Assembly (NCBI GenBank): GCA_027493445.1
Contig: JAOSKU010000001.1
Span: 3,430,822 to 3,494,821 of the forward strand
DNA from: Thermoleophilia bacterium
GTDB lineage: Bacteria; Actinomycetota; Thermoleophilia; RBG-16-64-13
DNA: 64,000 nucleotides
Direction: 5' to 3'
Below, in pieces: positions 51,258 to 60,059 of this stretch. Both the position numbers and the translations under genes were made by a program. Position 1 is the first letter of the stretch. Every line of letters starts with the position of its first letter. The notes below the pieces were generated by a model. The model saw only the letters and a list, made by a program, of their open reading frames with translations. It had not been told where the DNA came from and made no database searches.

Positions 51258-52094
51258 ATGAGCACGGTGATCATCACGGCTGCTCTGACCGGCCCCATCG
51301 CTACCAAGGACGACAATCCGGCCCTGCCCACCTCGCCGGAGGAGATCGCGGTCAGCGCAAAGGGAGCCTACGAGGCTGGGGCGGCCATCGTGCACGTGCA
51401 TCTGCGTGACGCCCAGGGTCGGCCCACCGCCCATCTCGACGTGGCCCGCCGGGTGGTGGAGGCGATCGGCGAGGCCTGCCCCGAGGTCATCATCCAGCTG
51501 TCCACCGGGGCGGGCTTGGAGGTCCCGTACGAGGATCGGATGAAGATCGCCGAGGCCCGCCCCGCCATGGCCACCCTCAACCCCTGCACCATGACCTTCG
51601 GCACCGGCGAGTTCCGCAACCCGCCCCACCAGATGCGTACGCTGGCGGCGCGGATGATGGAGCTCGGCATCAAACCGGAGCTCGAGATCTACGACACCGG
51701 TCACCTGGAGATGGGTCTGGCGCTCCTGCATGAGGGGCTGCTCGCGGAGCCACTGCAGGTGTCGTTCGTCATGGGAGTGCGGGGAGGCATGCCGGCCGAC
51801 CCGGCCCTGCTCTCGTACCTGGTGGCCCACCTGCCCAGCGGCACCAACTGGCAGGTGATCGGCGTCGGCAAGGCCAACCTGCCCATGACCAGCATCGGGC
51901 TGGCCATGGGCGGCAACGCCCGTACCGGGCTGGAGGACACCCTCATGCTGGAGAAGGGCCGGCCGGCCACCAGCAACGCCGAGCTGGTGGCCCGGCTGGT
52001 GGGCGTCGCCCGCATGCTGCAGCGGGAACCGGCTACGGTGGCCGAGGTGGTGGATATACTCAAGCTGCCCTCGACGCCGGGTCGCGCCGGCTGA
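51258..52094 (+). CDS. BKACE-family (DUF849) enzyme, candidate triacetate acetoacetate-lyase
   Basis: A 278-aa beta-keto acid cleavage enzyme. The TIM-barrel motif His46-x-His48 in AAIVHVHLRD binds zinc, with STGAG, NPCTMTFG and GGNARTGLEDT in the expected places. BKACEs condense a beta-keto acid with acetyl-CoA and cleave it to acetoacetate and a new CoA ester. In phloroglucinol degradation the substrate is triacetate (3,5-dioxohexanoate), giving acetoacetate and acetoacetyl-CoA. The neighbours are the other pathway candidates, and an acetoacetyl-CoA synthetase lies downstream. GGAAGGAAC precedes the ATG. Confidence 0.88.
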   Translation: MSTVIITAALTGPIATKDDNPALPTSPEEIAVSAKGAYEAGAAIVHVHLRDAQGRPTAHLDVARRVVEAIGEACPEVIIQLSTGAGLEVPYEDRMKIAEARPAMATLNPCTMTFGTGEFRNPPHQMRTLAARMMELGIKPELEIYDTGHLEMGLALLHEGLLAEPLQVSFVMGVRGGMPADPALLSYLVAHLPSGTNWQVIGVGKANLPMTSIGLAMGGNARTGLEDTLMLEKGRPATSNAELVARLVGVARMLQREPATVAEVVDILKLPSTPGRAG

Positions 52095-52113
52095 CTCCGT
52101 GGAGGCACCTGCA

Positions 52114-52971
52114 ATGAGCACGTGGCACCTGATCATCGACGTCGACCGCTGCGAGGACTGCAACAACTGCCTGCTCGCCTGCAAGGACGAGCATGTCGAC
52201 AACGCCTGGCCGGGCTACACGGCCCCCCAGCCGCGCCACGGCCACCGCTGGATCGACGTCCGCCGCAAGGAGCGGGGTGAGTTCCCCCTGGTGGACGTGG
52301 CCTATCTGCCGCTCACGTGCATGCAGTGCGAGCAGGCTCCCTGCATCGAGGCGGGCAAGGGCGCGATCTTCAAGCGCTCCGACGGCATCGTGCTGATCGA
52401 CACCGAGCGCGCCCGCGGCCATAAGGAGCTGCTCGACGCCTGCCCGTACGGGGCCATTTGGTGGAACGAGGAGGAGCAGCTCCCACAGAAGTGCACCCTC
52501 TGCGCCCATCTGCTCGACGCCGGCTGGACCCAGACGCGCTGCGTGCAGGCCTGTCCCACCGGGGCGCTCCGGCTGGTCCGCGAAGAGGAGGCTGACTTCG
52601 CCGCGCGGGTCGAGGGAGAGGGGTTGCAGTCCCTGCTCCCCGAGGCGGAGACGCGGCCCACGGTCGTCTACCGCAATCTGGCTCGTTGGGAGGGCATCCG
52701 CGTGGCCGGCACGGTCACGTTGGCGCGCGACGGCGTGATCGACTGCGCCAAAGGAGCGCGGGTGGCACTGCACCGCGGGGATGCCGTCCTGCGTGAGACG
52801 CAGGCCGACGCCTTCGGCGACTACGTCTTTGACGGCGTGGCCACGGGTGACTACGCGGTGACGGCCGAGCTGGAGGGCTTCGCGGCCGGGGAGGCGGCCC
52901 TCAGCGTCCAGGGGAGCTGCACGGCCGATCCCATCCACCTCGAACTGCGCCAAGAACTCGTTTCAGAATGA
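52114..52971 (+). CDS. Pyrogallol-phloroglucinol transhydroxylase, beta (Fe-S) subunit
   Basis: A 285-aa electron-transfer subunit very similar to the beta subunit of Pelobacter acidigallici transhydroxylase. Twelve Cys (13, 16, 19, 23, 69, 72, 77, 110, 127, 130, 143, 147) can hold three [4Fe-4S] clusters. Shared blocks are DCNNC, WPGYTA, HRWIDVRRKERG, DGIVLID, KELLDACPYG and CTLCAHLLD. A C-terminal Ig-like (CnaB/transthyretin-like) domain spans about 200-285, as in the known enzyme. It partners the alpha subunit downstream. GGAGG precedes the ATG. The last codons (ELVSE and stop) lie inside repeat copy 8. Confidence 0.92.
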   Translation: MSTWHLIIDVDRCEDCNNCLLACKDEHVDNAWPGYTAPQPRHGHRWIDVRRKERGEFPLVDVAYLPLTCMQCEQAPCIEAGKGAIFKRSDGIVLIDTERARGHKELLDACPYGAIWWNEEEQLPQKCTLCAHLLDAGWTQTRCVQACPTGALRLVREEEADFAARVEGEGLQSLLPEAETRPTVVYRNLARWEGIRVAGTVTLARDGVIDCAKGARVALHRGDAVLRETQADAFGDYVFDGVATGDYAVTAELEGFAAGEAALSVQGSCTADPIHLELRQELVSE

Positions 52972-53115
52972 CGCTTCGCCGTCAGGCCGCGATGGGCGAG
53001 CGGGAGGCAAGGACGCAGGGAGCGCTCGTAGCAGCGCTACGGGCGCGACCGAGGACGCCGCATCGTGCCGTCCAGTGCGGCCGCGGCGGTCAAGGCTTCG
53101 TTCTGAAACGAGTTC
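52954..53115. repeat. Dispersed palindromic repeat, complete unit between the transhydroxylase genes (copy 8)
   Basis: A 162-bp unit bounded by perfect 15-bp terminal inverted repeats GAACTCGTTTCAGAA (52954-52968) and TTCTGAAACGAGTTC (53101-53115). It contains CGTAGC-AGC-GCTACG and GACCGAGGACGCCGCATCG. Its left end encodes the last five codons and stop of the beta-subunit gene; the alpha gene starts 15 nt after its right end. Confidence 0.85.
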
Positions 53116-53130
53116 ATTAGGGAGGCGGGC

Positions 53131-56088
53131 ATGGCTCTGGCGGAAAGACAATTCGCGATGACCCTGCTGGGGCTCGACTTCTTGCTGAAGCGGGCGGCCC
53201 GCCGGCACCCCGAGTTCGCCGCCCGCCTGAGGGAGAAGGACCTCACCGCCCAGATCATGCTGCGCGACGGCTCGCAAGGGCGGTACTTCATCATCAAGCG
53301 GGGAGCGGTGAGCTCGAAGGCCGGTCTTCACCCCAGACCCGACATGGCCATGGTCTTCGACACGGCCGCCGTGGCGGTCAAGCTCATGAAGCCCAAGCGC
53401 GACTACCTGGAGTTCGTGAGCGCCCTCAAGAACTTCGAGATGGGCCTCGACGGTCCCGACGAGCTCACGGTGTGGTTCTCGGAGACGCTCCAGATGATGC
53501 TGACCGCGGGCACCGAGCACGGTACCGACGTGGGTGATGGCGTCCGGCGCTACACCAGCAACACGAACGGCGGGCCGGTGTTCGTCTATGTCAAGCACGG
53601 TAAGATCTTGCGCATCACCCCCATCGAGTTCGGCCAGGACGACGCCCAACCCTGGACCATCCACGCCCGGGGACGGTCGTTCACCCCCCCTCGCAAGACG
53701 ACGGTCAACTCGCACACCCTGGCCTGGAAGTCCATGGTCTACTCCCCCGACCGCATCCTTTACCCCATGATCCGGGAAGACTTCGACCCCCAAGGCGAGC
53801 GCAACCCCCAGAACCGGGGCACCTCCGGCTACCGGCGCATCAGCTGGGACGAGGCCCTCGACCTCGTGGCCGGTGAGATCCAGCGGGTCAAGCGCAAGCA
53901 CGGCCCGGGCGCAATCATGAACGGCTCGGGTTCGCACCACACCTGGGGCATCTTGGGCTACTGGCTAAGCGCGCGCATGCGCTTCTTCAACTTGATCGGG
54001 TGGACTCCGGTCGCCCACAATCCCGACAGCTGGGAGGGCTGGCACTGGGGGGCCGTGCACCACTGGGGCCAGAGCGGTCGCCTGGGGGCGGGGGAAACCT
54101 ACAGCACGGTGGAGGATTGCCTGAAGCACTGTGAGATGGTGGTCTTCTGGTCGGCCGATCCCGAGGCTACCAGCGGCGTGTACGGCGCCCACGAGGGCAC
54201 TGTCCGTCGCCAGTGGTTGAAGGAACTCGGCATCCCCTTCGTGCACATCGACCCCTACTACAATCACACGGCGGCTCTGCTCGGGGGCAAGTGGCTGGCA
54301 CCGCGGCCGGGCACCGACAGCGCCCTGGTCCTGGCCATTGCCCATGTGTGGATGACCGAGGGGCTGTACGACACGGATTACGTAGCCGAGCGGACCGTAG
54401 GCTTCGAGAAATGGCGGGCTTACGTGCTGGGCGAGGAGGACGGCGTCGCCAAGACGCCCGAATGGCAGGAAACCGAGACGGGCCTTCCGGCCCAGGATGT
54501 GCGCGCCCTGGCCCGGGAGTGGGGCCGCAAGCGCACCTATCTAGCTCCCGGCGGTCTGGTTGGCTTCGGGGGGGCCTGCCGCACCGCTACCGGCAACGAC
54601 TGGGCCCGGGGCATGGTGTGCCTCATGGCCATGCAGGGTCTGGGCAAGCCCGGCGTCAACATGGGCTGCATGCAGCAAGGGACCCCGGTCGACACCCGCT
54701 TCTTCTTCCCCGGCTACGCCGAAGGCGGCTTCTCGGGCGACCTCCACGGGACCGCCATGAGCGTCACCATGTACCAGCGCATGCCTCAGCTGGCCACGGT
54801 GAACACCTCCTACCAGGTGGTGCCGCGCCTCAAGATCCCCGAGGCCATCCTCGATGGCTGGTGTGAGGGCTACCCCACCGAGCCCCGCACCATCGAGGGC
54901 CAGTTCCGGCGCTTCGAGTACCCCGCGCCCGGCCACTCCGAGGTCAAGATGTACTACAAGTACGGCGGCTCCCACTTCGGCACCATGACCGACACCAACC
55001 GCTATGCGCGCATGTACCGGGCCGACAAGCTGGAGTGCGTCGTCAATCAGTCCATCTGGTTCGAGGGCGAGACCAAGTTCGCCGACATCATCCTGCCGGC
55101 CTGCACCAGCTTCGAGCGCTGGGACATCAGCGAGTTCGGCAACTGCGGCGGCTACGTGCACCATTCCTTCACCCAGAACAACCACCGGGTGGCCGTCATG
55201 CAGCACAAGTGCATCGAGCCTCTGGGCGAGTCGCGCTCCGACTACCAGATCTTCCTCGACATCGCCAAGCGCCTAGGGCTGGGCGCCGTCTACTCGGAAG
55301 GCATGACCGAGCTCGATTGGTGCAAGCGGGTCTTCGACGCCACCCACCTGTCCGACCAGATCTCCTGGAAAGAGTTCGTGAAGAAGGGTTACTACGTGGT
55401 GCCGGCGCCCTCGGCAGCCCGGCGCGACCCGGTGTCGTACCGCTGGTTCGCGGAGGGGCGCCCCAAGGACACTCCCGAGCTACAGCCGCTCCCGGCCGAC
55501 TACACCGAGAAGTTCCGCACGGGCCTACAGACCCAGTCGGGCAAGATCGAGTTCGAGTCCTCGAGCCTCAAGCGCCTGGACCCCGATGACCCCGAGCGTC
55601 CCCCCATCCTGAAGTACATCCCCGCGTGGGAGGGCCCGCACGCGGCCGATCTGTACGAGAAATACCCGTTGCAGCTGATCTCGCCCCACCCGCGCTTCAC
55701 CTTCCATACCATGAGCGATGGCAAGGACAGCACCATCAACGACGTCCACGACCACCGGGTGCTCGTTGACGGCTACTACTACTGGATCGTGCGCATCAAC
55801 GGCGCAGACGCGGCGGCCCGGGGCATCGGACAGCACGACCTGGTGAAGGTCTTCAACGACCGGGGCGTGGTGGTCTGCGCCGCCCAGCTGACCGAACGGC
55901 TGCCTCCCGGCACGGTGCACTCCTACGAGTCGTGCGCCGTCTACGACCCCATCGGGGAACCGGGGGCGTCGCCCGACCGCGGGGGGTGCATCAACCTACT
56001 CACCCCTAGCCGCATGATGATCACGCGCTCGCACGCCATGGCGGCTAACTCCTGCCTGGTGGAGGTGCAGAAATGGGACGGGGGATAG
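53131..56088 (+). CDS. Pyrogallol-phloroglucinol transhydroxylase, alpha (Mo-bisPGD) subunit with N-terminal SCP2-like domain
   Basis: A 985-aa molybdenum enzyme. From about residue 140 onward it matches the Pelobacter alpha subunit throughout: [32 protein letters not shown] (His269/270), [12 protein letters not shown] with Asp299 and Ser300 in the place of the Mo-ligand Ser, [17 protein letters not shown] and the ending CINLLTPSR. It transfers a hydroxyl between pyrogallol and phloroglucinol without net redox. Residues 1-130 form an extra domain that looks SCP2/sterol-carrier-like ([29 protein letters not shown]) and is absent from the Pelobacter protein. AGGGAGG precedes the ATG. No signal peptide; cytoplasmic. 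Confidence 0.93.
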   Translation: MALAERQFAMTLLGLDFLLKRAARRHPEFAARLREKDLTAQIMLRDGSQGRYFIIKRGAVSSKAGLHPRPDMAMVFDTAAVAVKLMKPKRDYLEFVSALKNFEMGLDGPDELTVWFSETLQMMLTAGTEHGTDVGDGVRRYTSNTNGGPVFVYVKHGKILRITPIEFGQDDAQPWTIHARGRSFTPPRKTTVNSHTLAWKSMVYSPDRILYPMIREDFDPQGERNPQNRGTSGYRRISWDEALDLVAGEIQRVKRKHGPGAIMNGSGSHHTWGILGYWLSARMRFFNLIGWTPVAHNPDSWEGWHWGAVHHWGQSGRLGAGETYSTVEDCLKHCEMVVFWSADPEATSGVYGAHEGTVRRQWLKELGIPFVHIDPYYNHTAALLGGKWLAPRPGTDSALVLAIAHVWMTEGLYDTDYVAERTVGFEKWRAYVLGEEDGVAKTPEWQETETGLPAQDVRALAREWGRKRTYLAPGGLVGFGGACRTATGNDWARGMVCLMAMQGLGKPGVNMGCMQQGTPVDTRFFFPGYAEGGFSGDLHGTAMSVTMYQRMPQLATVNTSYQVVPRLKIPEAILDGWCEGYPTEPRTIEGQFRRFEYPAPGHSEVKMYYKYGGSHFGTMTDTNRYARMYRADKLECVVNQSIWFEGETKFADIILPACTSFERWDISEFGNCGGYVHHSFTQNNHRVAVMQHKCIEPLGESRSDYQIFLDIAKRLGLGAVYSEGMTELDWCKRVFDATHLSDQISWKEFVKKGYYVVPAPSAARRDPVSYRWFAEGRPKDTPELQPLPADYTEKFRTGLQTQSGKIEFESSSLKRLDPDDPERPPILKYIPAWEGPHAADLYEKYPLQLISPHPRFTFHTMSDGKDSTINDVHDHRVLVDGYYYWIVRINGADAAARGIGQHDLVKVFNDRGVVVCAAQLTERLPPGTVHSYESCAVYDPIGEPGASPDRGGCINLLTPSRMMITRSHAMAANSCLVEVQKWDGG

Positions 56089-56140
56089 AAGGCAGGGGCG
56101 GGCCGGCAAGTGTGACCAGGCTTCAGGCCGGTGTATGATA

Positions 56141-56160
56141 CTACACAGGTGTACGTGTAG
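56141..56160. promoter_or_regulatory. Inverted repeat upstream of the VapBC-type pair
   Basis: CTACAC (56141-56146) and GTGTAG (56155-56160) with 8 nt between, just after TATGAT (56134-56139), a possible -10. Placement fits an autoregulatory ribbon-helix-helix operator. Confidence 0.5.
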
Positions 56161-56186
56161 GTGCATGCTTGATCGGAGTGTGGGAC

Positions 56187-56486
56187 ATGGCGACCAAGTA
56201 CCGAGCACAGATCCTCCTAGAGCGCGATCAGCAGCGCGCTCTTGCGCAACTAGCGGAGGAGCAAGGCAGGAGTGTGTCCGACCTCGTGCGACAAGCAGTA
56301 CAGGAGTTCCTGCATGACGAGACGCAGATCGCGCGCAGACGACGTCGGGAGGCGGCCCTCCAAAGCCTTTCCCGGTTGCAGGAGCAGATACGGTCCAGGC
56401 ACGGCGTCCTCGGGGTGGATCTCGTCCGCGAGGCGAGAGAAGAACGAGAGGTCCAGCTTGACCACGTGTGGGGGGTGGGTGAGTGA
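56187..56486 (+). CDS. vapB: Ribbon-helix-helix (CopG-type) antitoxin
   Basis: A 99-aa protein. The N-terminal ribbon-helix-helix spans about 1-45 (YRAQILLERDQQRALAQLAEEQGRSVSDLVRQAVQEFL). The rest is basic and helical, which would wrap the toxin. The ATG at 56187 follows GGAG at 9 nt. Its stop overlaps the GTG start of the PIN toxin, so the two are translated together. The pair interrupts the space between the transhydroxylase and acetoacetyl-CoA synthetase genes. Confidence 0.83.
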   Translation: MATKYRAQILLERDQQRALAQLAEEQGRSVSDLVRQAVQEFLHDETQIARRRRREAALQSLSRLQEQIRSRHGVLGVDLVREAREEREVQLDHVWGVGE

Positions 56487-56911
56487 CGGTCGCAATCGAC
56501 GCCGGACTTCTGGCTGCGGTGGTTCTCCCACTGCCGTACTCCGAATCCGCGCTGGCCAGGATGAGCTCGTGGATCGCGCGGGACGAACTCCTGGTAGCTC
56601 CCACCCTGCTGAGCTACGAGGTGACGTCCATCTTTCGCAAGGCCGTGGCCCGAGGGTTGATGACCACGGATGAGGCGGCCGACGCGGTGGAGAAGTTGCT
56701 GGCTGCGGACGTTCATTGGGTTGCGCCCTCGACTGCTCTAAATCGGCGAGCGCTCGAGTGGGCCGAGCGCTTGGGGCAGTGGGTCGCTCATGACGCGGCC
56801 TACCTGGCAGTGGCCGAGTCGGCGGGCGTCGACCTGTGGACCACCGATGGAAGGCTCGCCAACGGAGCGCGGCAACTCGGCCTCGAGTGGGTGCGCCCAA
56901 TATGGGAGTGA
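56483..56911 (+). CDS. vapC: PIN-domain toxin (VapC family)
   Basis: A 142-aa PIN-domain ribonuclease. Acidic metal-site residues are Asp6 (AIDAG), the Glu in LLSYEVTS, the Asp in VAHDAAYLAVAE and the Asp in WTTDGRLA. VapC toxins cleave tRNA or rRNA and are held by the antitoxin. The GTG start overlaps the antitoxin stop (GTGA). Function as a stability or stress module is inferred from the family. Confidence 0.88.
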   Translation: MTVAIDAGLLAAVVLPLPYSESALARMSSWIARDELLVAPTLLSYEVTSIFRKAVARGLMTTDEAADAVEKLLAADVHWVAPSTALNRRALEWAERLGQWVAHDAAYLAVAESAGVDLWTTDGRLANGARQLGLEWVRPIWE

Positions 56912-56987
56912 CTTCTGCCCTTTGCGGTCGAAGTCTCCCCGGCGTGCATGTTGAACCCCGGAACAGACCAACTGAGGAGGGATCGGA

Positions 56988-58951
56988 TTGACCTCGCTGC
57001 TGTGGGAACCATCGCCGGAGCGCACGGCCGCCGCCAACATGACGCGGTTCACGGCCTTCGTCAACGAGCGGCACCAGATGGTCCTCGACTCCTACGCCGC
57101 CCTGTACCGCTGGTCGGTGCACGACATCCCCTCCTTCTGGGCGGCCGCCTGGGAGTTCCTCGAGATCGAGGCCTCGGTCCCGTATGAGGCGGTGGTCGAC
57201 GACCTCAGCCACTTCCCCGGCGCCTCGTGGTTCCCGGGCGCTCGCCTCAACTTTGCCGAGAACCTGCTCCGCTACCGCGATGACCGCACGGCCTTCATTT
57301 TCGTAGGCGAGACGGCCGCGCCCGTGCGCATGACCTACACCGAGCTCTACGATCTGGTGTCCCGCGTGGCCGGGGCCCTCAGGGCAGCAGGCGTCCGGCC
57401 CGGCGACCGGGTGGCCGCCTATATGCCAAACATGATCGAGACCGCCGTGGGCATGCTGGCCGCTACCGCCATCGGGGCCGTCTGGTCGAGCTGCGCCACC
57501 GACATCGGGCCGGCGGCGGCAGCCGACCGCCTGGGCCAGATCGGGCCCAAGGTGCTCTTCGCGGTGGACGCCTACCGCTACAAGGACCGGGTCTTCGACT
57601 GCCTGGCCAACACGGCCGAAGTGGTCGCGCGCATGCCCAGTCTGGAGCGCGTGGTGGTGGCCCACTACGCGGGTGACACAGCTGCGGATGTCTCCGCCAT
57701 CCGGGGGGCCGTGCGGTGGGACGACTTCATCGCCGGGCAGGCGGGCGGGGAGCTCGCCTTCGAGCAGCTGCCCTACGACCATCCGGCCGTGGTCATGTTC
57801 AGCTCGGGCACCACCGGCAAGCCCAAGTGCCTGGTGCAGAGCGGCGGCGGGATCCTCCTCAACCAGCGCAAGGAGCTCGTCCTGCACACCGACCTCACCC
57901 GCGACGACACCATCTTCTACGTCACCACCGCCAGCTGGATGATGTGGAACTGGCTGCTCTCCTCCCTGGGGGTGGGGGCCACGGTGGTGCTCTTCGACGG
58001 CAACCCCGCCTATCCCGACCTGGGGGCGCTGTGGCGCCTCATCGCCGATCTTCGCGTGACCATCTTCGGTACCAGCGCCAGCTACCTCAGCCTGCTCAAA
58101 GCCCAGGGTTTCGTACCCAAGGACGCCGTCGACCTCTCGCACCTGCGCGAGATCTGCCAGACGGGCTCGGCCCTCTCCCCCGAGGGCTTCGCCTACGTCT
58201 ACGAGGCCATCAAGCCCGACCTGCACTTCAACTCGCTGTCGGGAGGCACCGACATCAACGGCTGCTTCGCCATCGGCAGCCCCATCCAGCCGGTGCATGC
58301 CGGGCAGCTTCAGGGCCCGGGCCTGGGCATGAAGATCGAGTGCTACGATGCGGCCGGCCGGCCGGTTCGCGACCAAGAAGGCGAGCTGGTCTGCGAGGCG
58401 CCGGCGCCCTCCATGCCCCTCTACTTCTGGGACGATCCCGAGGGCAAGCGCTACCACGAGGCCTACTTCGACGTCTATCCCGGGGTGTGGCGCCACGGCG
58501 ACTACGTCATGTTCGACTCCAAGACGGGGGGATCACCTTCTTCGGGCGCTCCGACGCGGTGCTCAAGCCCTCGGGGGTGCGCATCGGCACGGCCGAGATC
58601 TACAATCAGGTGGAGCAGCTCCCCCAGGTGGCCGACAGTCTGGCCATCGGCCAGGACTGGCAGGGCGACCAGCGCATCATCCTCTTCGTGAAGCTGGCCC
58701 CGGGAGAGGAGCTCACCGAGGAGCTCAAGAAGACGATCGCAAGGACCTTGCGCGACAAGGCCTCGCCCCGGCACGTGCCGGCCAAGATCATCGCCGTGCC
58801 GGATATCCCCTACACCCTGAACATGAAGAAGGTGGAGACGGCGGTCACCAACATCCTCCACGGGAGGCCGGTCACCAACCGGGACGCCCTGGCCAACCCG
58901 GAGTCGCTCGATTGCTACGAGGGGTTGGTGGCTGAGCTGCAAGGGGCCTGA
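56988..58951 (+). CDS. aacS: Acetoacetyl-CoA synthetase (frame disrupted)
   Basis: An AMP-forming synthetase of about 654 aa. The N-terminal ACAS_N-type block (LWRWSVHDIPSFWAAAWEFL-like) is followed by the P-loop SSGTTGKPKCLVQS, TASWMMWNWLLSSL (characteristic of acetoacetyl-CoA synthetases), SGGTDINGCF and the lid GRSDAVLKPSGVRIGTAEIYN. One G is missing in the G6 run at 58527-58532, shifting the last 140 residues; the rest is intact. TTG 56988 has GGAGGG 7 nt upstream. It would activate the acetoacetate released by the BKACE-type lyase to acetoacetyl-CoA. Confidence 0.9.
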
Positions 58952-59078
58952 GATCGGCGTGATCTGGAGGGGCCGCCACGGGCGATCACGCGCGGCACTC
59001 CCCAAGACGTCGTGGGGCCGGTACTCTTGCCGGTATCGCCGGCGTCGGGCTTCATGACCGGCCGGGTCTTGTCTGTCG

Positions 59079-60059
59079 ATGGCCACCCGGCTGGTCGGAT
59101 TTGCCCTCAGGAGAAGGGAACGTGATGGTGTACCCAAGAAGGATGGCGCGAGAGCTTGGTCCCCCCGGCACATCGCCGCCAAGTGGGCCTCCTTGCAGGA
59201 AGTCCTGCGGGCGCTCGGCGGAGTCGTGGTGGCCTTTTCGGGTGGGGTGGACTCGACCTTCCTTCTGAAGGGTGCCCAGGAGGCTCTGGGCGAGCGAGTC
59301 CTGGCGCTGACGGCCCTGTCCGAAACGTATCCCCGGCGCGAAGCCGAGGCAGCCGCGCGGCTGGCCACCGAGCTGGGTGTGGCCCATCGTTTTATCGTCT
59401 CCGAGGAGCTCGACTTGCCCGAGTTCCGCGTGAATCCGCGCAACCGCTGCTACTATTGCAAGAAGGAGCTCTTTGGCAAGCTCCTCGAGGTGGCCGCCGA
59501 GGAAGGCCTGGCCTGGGTGGCCGACGGGTCGAACCTCGACGACGAGGGTGACCACCGGCCCGGCAAGCAGGCGGCCGCCGAACTTGGCGTGCGCAGCCCG
59601 CTGCGCGAGGCCGGCCTGACGAAGCAGGATATCCGCGACCTCTCCCGATGGCTCGGCCTACCGACCTGGGATAAGCCTTCTTTTGCCTGCCTCTCGTCGC
59701 GGTTTCCGTACGGTACCGCCATCACCCGCGACCGCGTGGGTCGTATCGGGAGAGCCGAGGAGCGCCTGCGCGACCTTGGTTTCACCCAGCTTCGGCTGCG
59801 CTTTCACAACGACGTGGCCCGCCTCGAGGTCGTGCCCGGGGAGTTCGGCCGGCTGCTCGAGCCCGGCGTGCGGGAGCAGGTGGTGGCCATCATCAAGGAG
59901 GCCGGCTTCGTCTACGCGGCCTTCGACCTGGAGGGCTATCGCACCGGGGCAATGAACGAGGCGTCCTACGAGTCCACCGCGTCCTACGAGTCCACCGCAC
60001 CCGACGAGCCGACCTCTGCCCCGGCTGCCGGCCGGGCCGCCGGACCGGCGGCCCGATGA
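59079..60059 (+). CDS. larE: LarE-type ATP-dependent sulfur transferase
   Basis: PP-loop protein of up to 326 aa that inserts sulfur into the nickel-pincer nucleotide cofactor. The PP-loop is SGGVDS (54-59); Cys124, Cys127 (NRCYYCKKELF) and Cys204 (SFACLSSRFPYG) are conserved. Having all three Cys suggests the [4Fe-4S]-dependent, catalytic LarE type rather than the sacrificial-Cys type; that is inference. The start is uncertain: ATG 59079 has no ribosome site, while AGAAGGGA precedes an ATG near 59125 in another frame. The tail contains a duplicated ASYEST element. Its stop overlaps larB (ATGA). Confidence 0.88.
   Translation: MATRLVGFALRRRERDGVPKKDGARAWSPRHIAAKWASLQEVLRALGGVVVAFSGGVDSTFLLKGAQEALGERVLALTALSETYPRREAEAAARLATELGVAHRFIVSEELDLPEFRVNPRNRCYYCKKELFGKLLEVAAEEGLAWVADGSNLDDEGDHRPGKQAAAELGVRSPLREAGLTKQDIRDLSRWLGLPTWDKPSFACLSSRFPYGTAITRDRVGRIGRAEERLRDLGFTQLRLRFHNDVARLEVVPGEFGRLLEPGVREQVVAIIKEAGFVYAAFDLEGYRTGAMNEASYESTASYESTAPDEPTSAPAAGRAAGPAAR
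59961..59996 (+). repeat. 18-bp tandem duplication in larE
   Basis: GCGTCCTACGAGTCCACC occurs twice without gap (59961-59978, 59979-59996), encoding ASYEST twice in the C-terminal tail. It probably arose by slippage. Confidence 0.85.

Noticed and set aside
34387..53115. Possible CRISPR array from recurring similar sequences
   Set aside because: The copies are long, palindromic, diverged and kilobases apart, with no regular spacers and no cas genes.
58502..59443. Minus-strand frame over the aacS 3' end and larE start
   Set aside because: No family motif; it is the shadow of two well-supported genes on the + strand.
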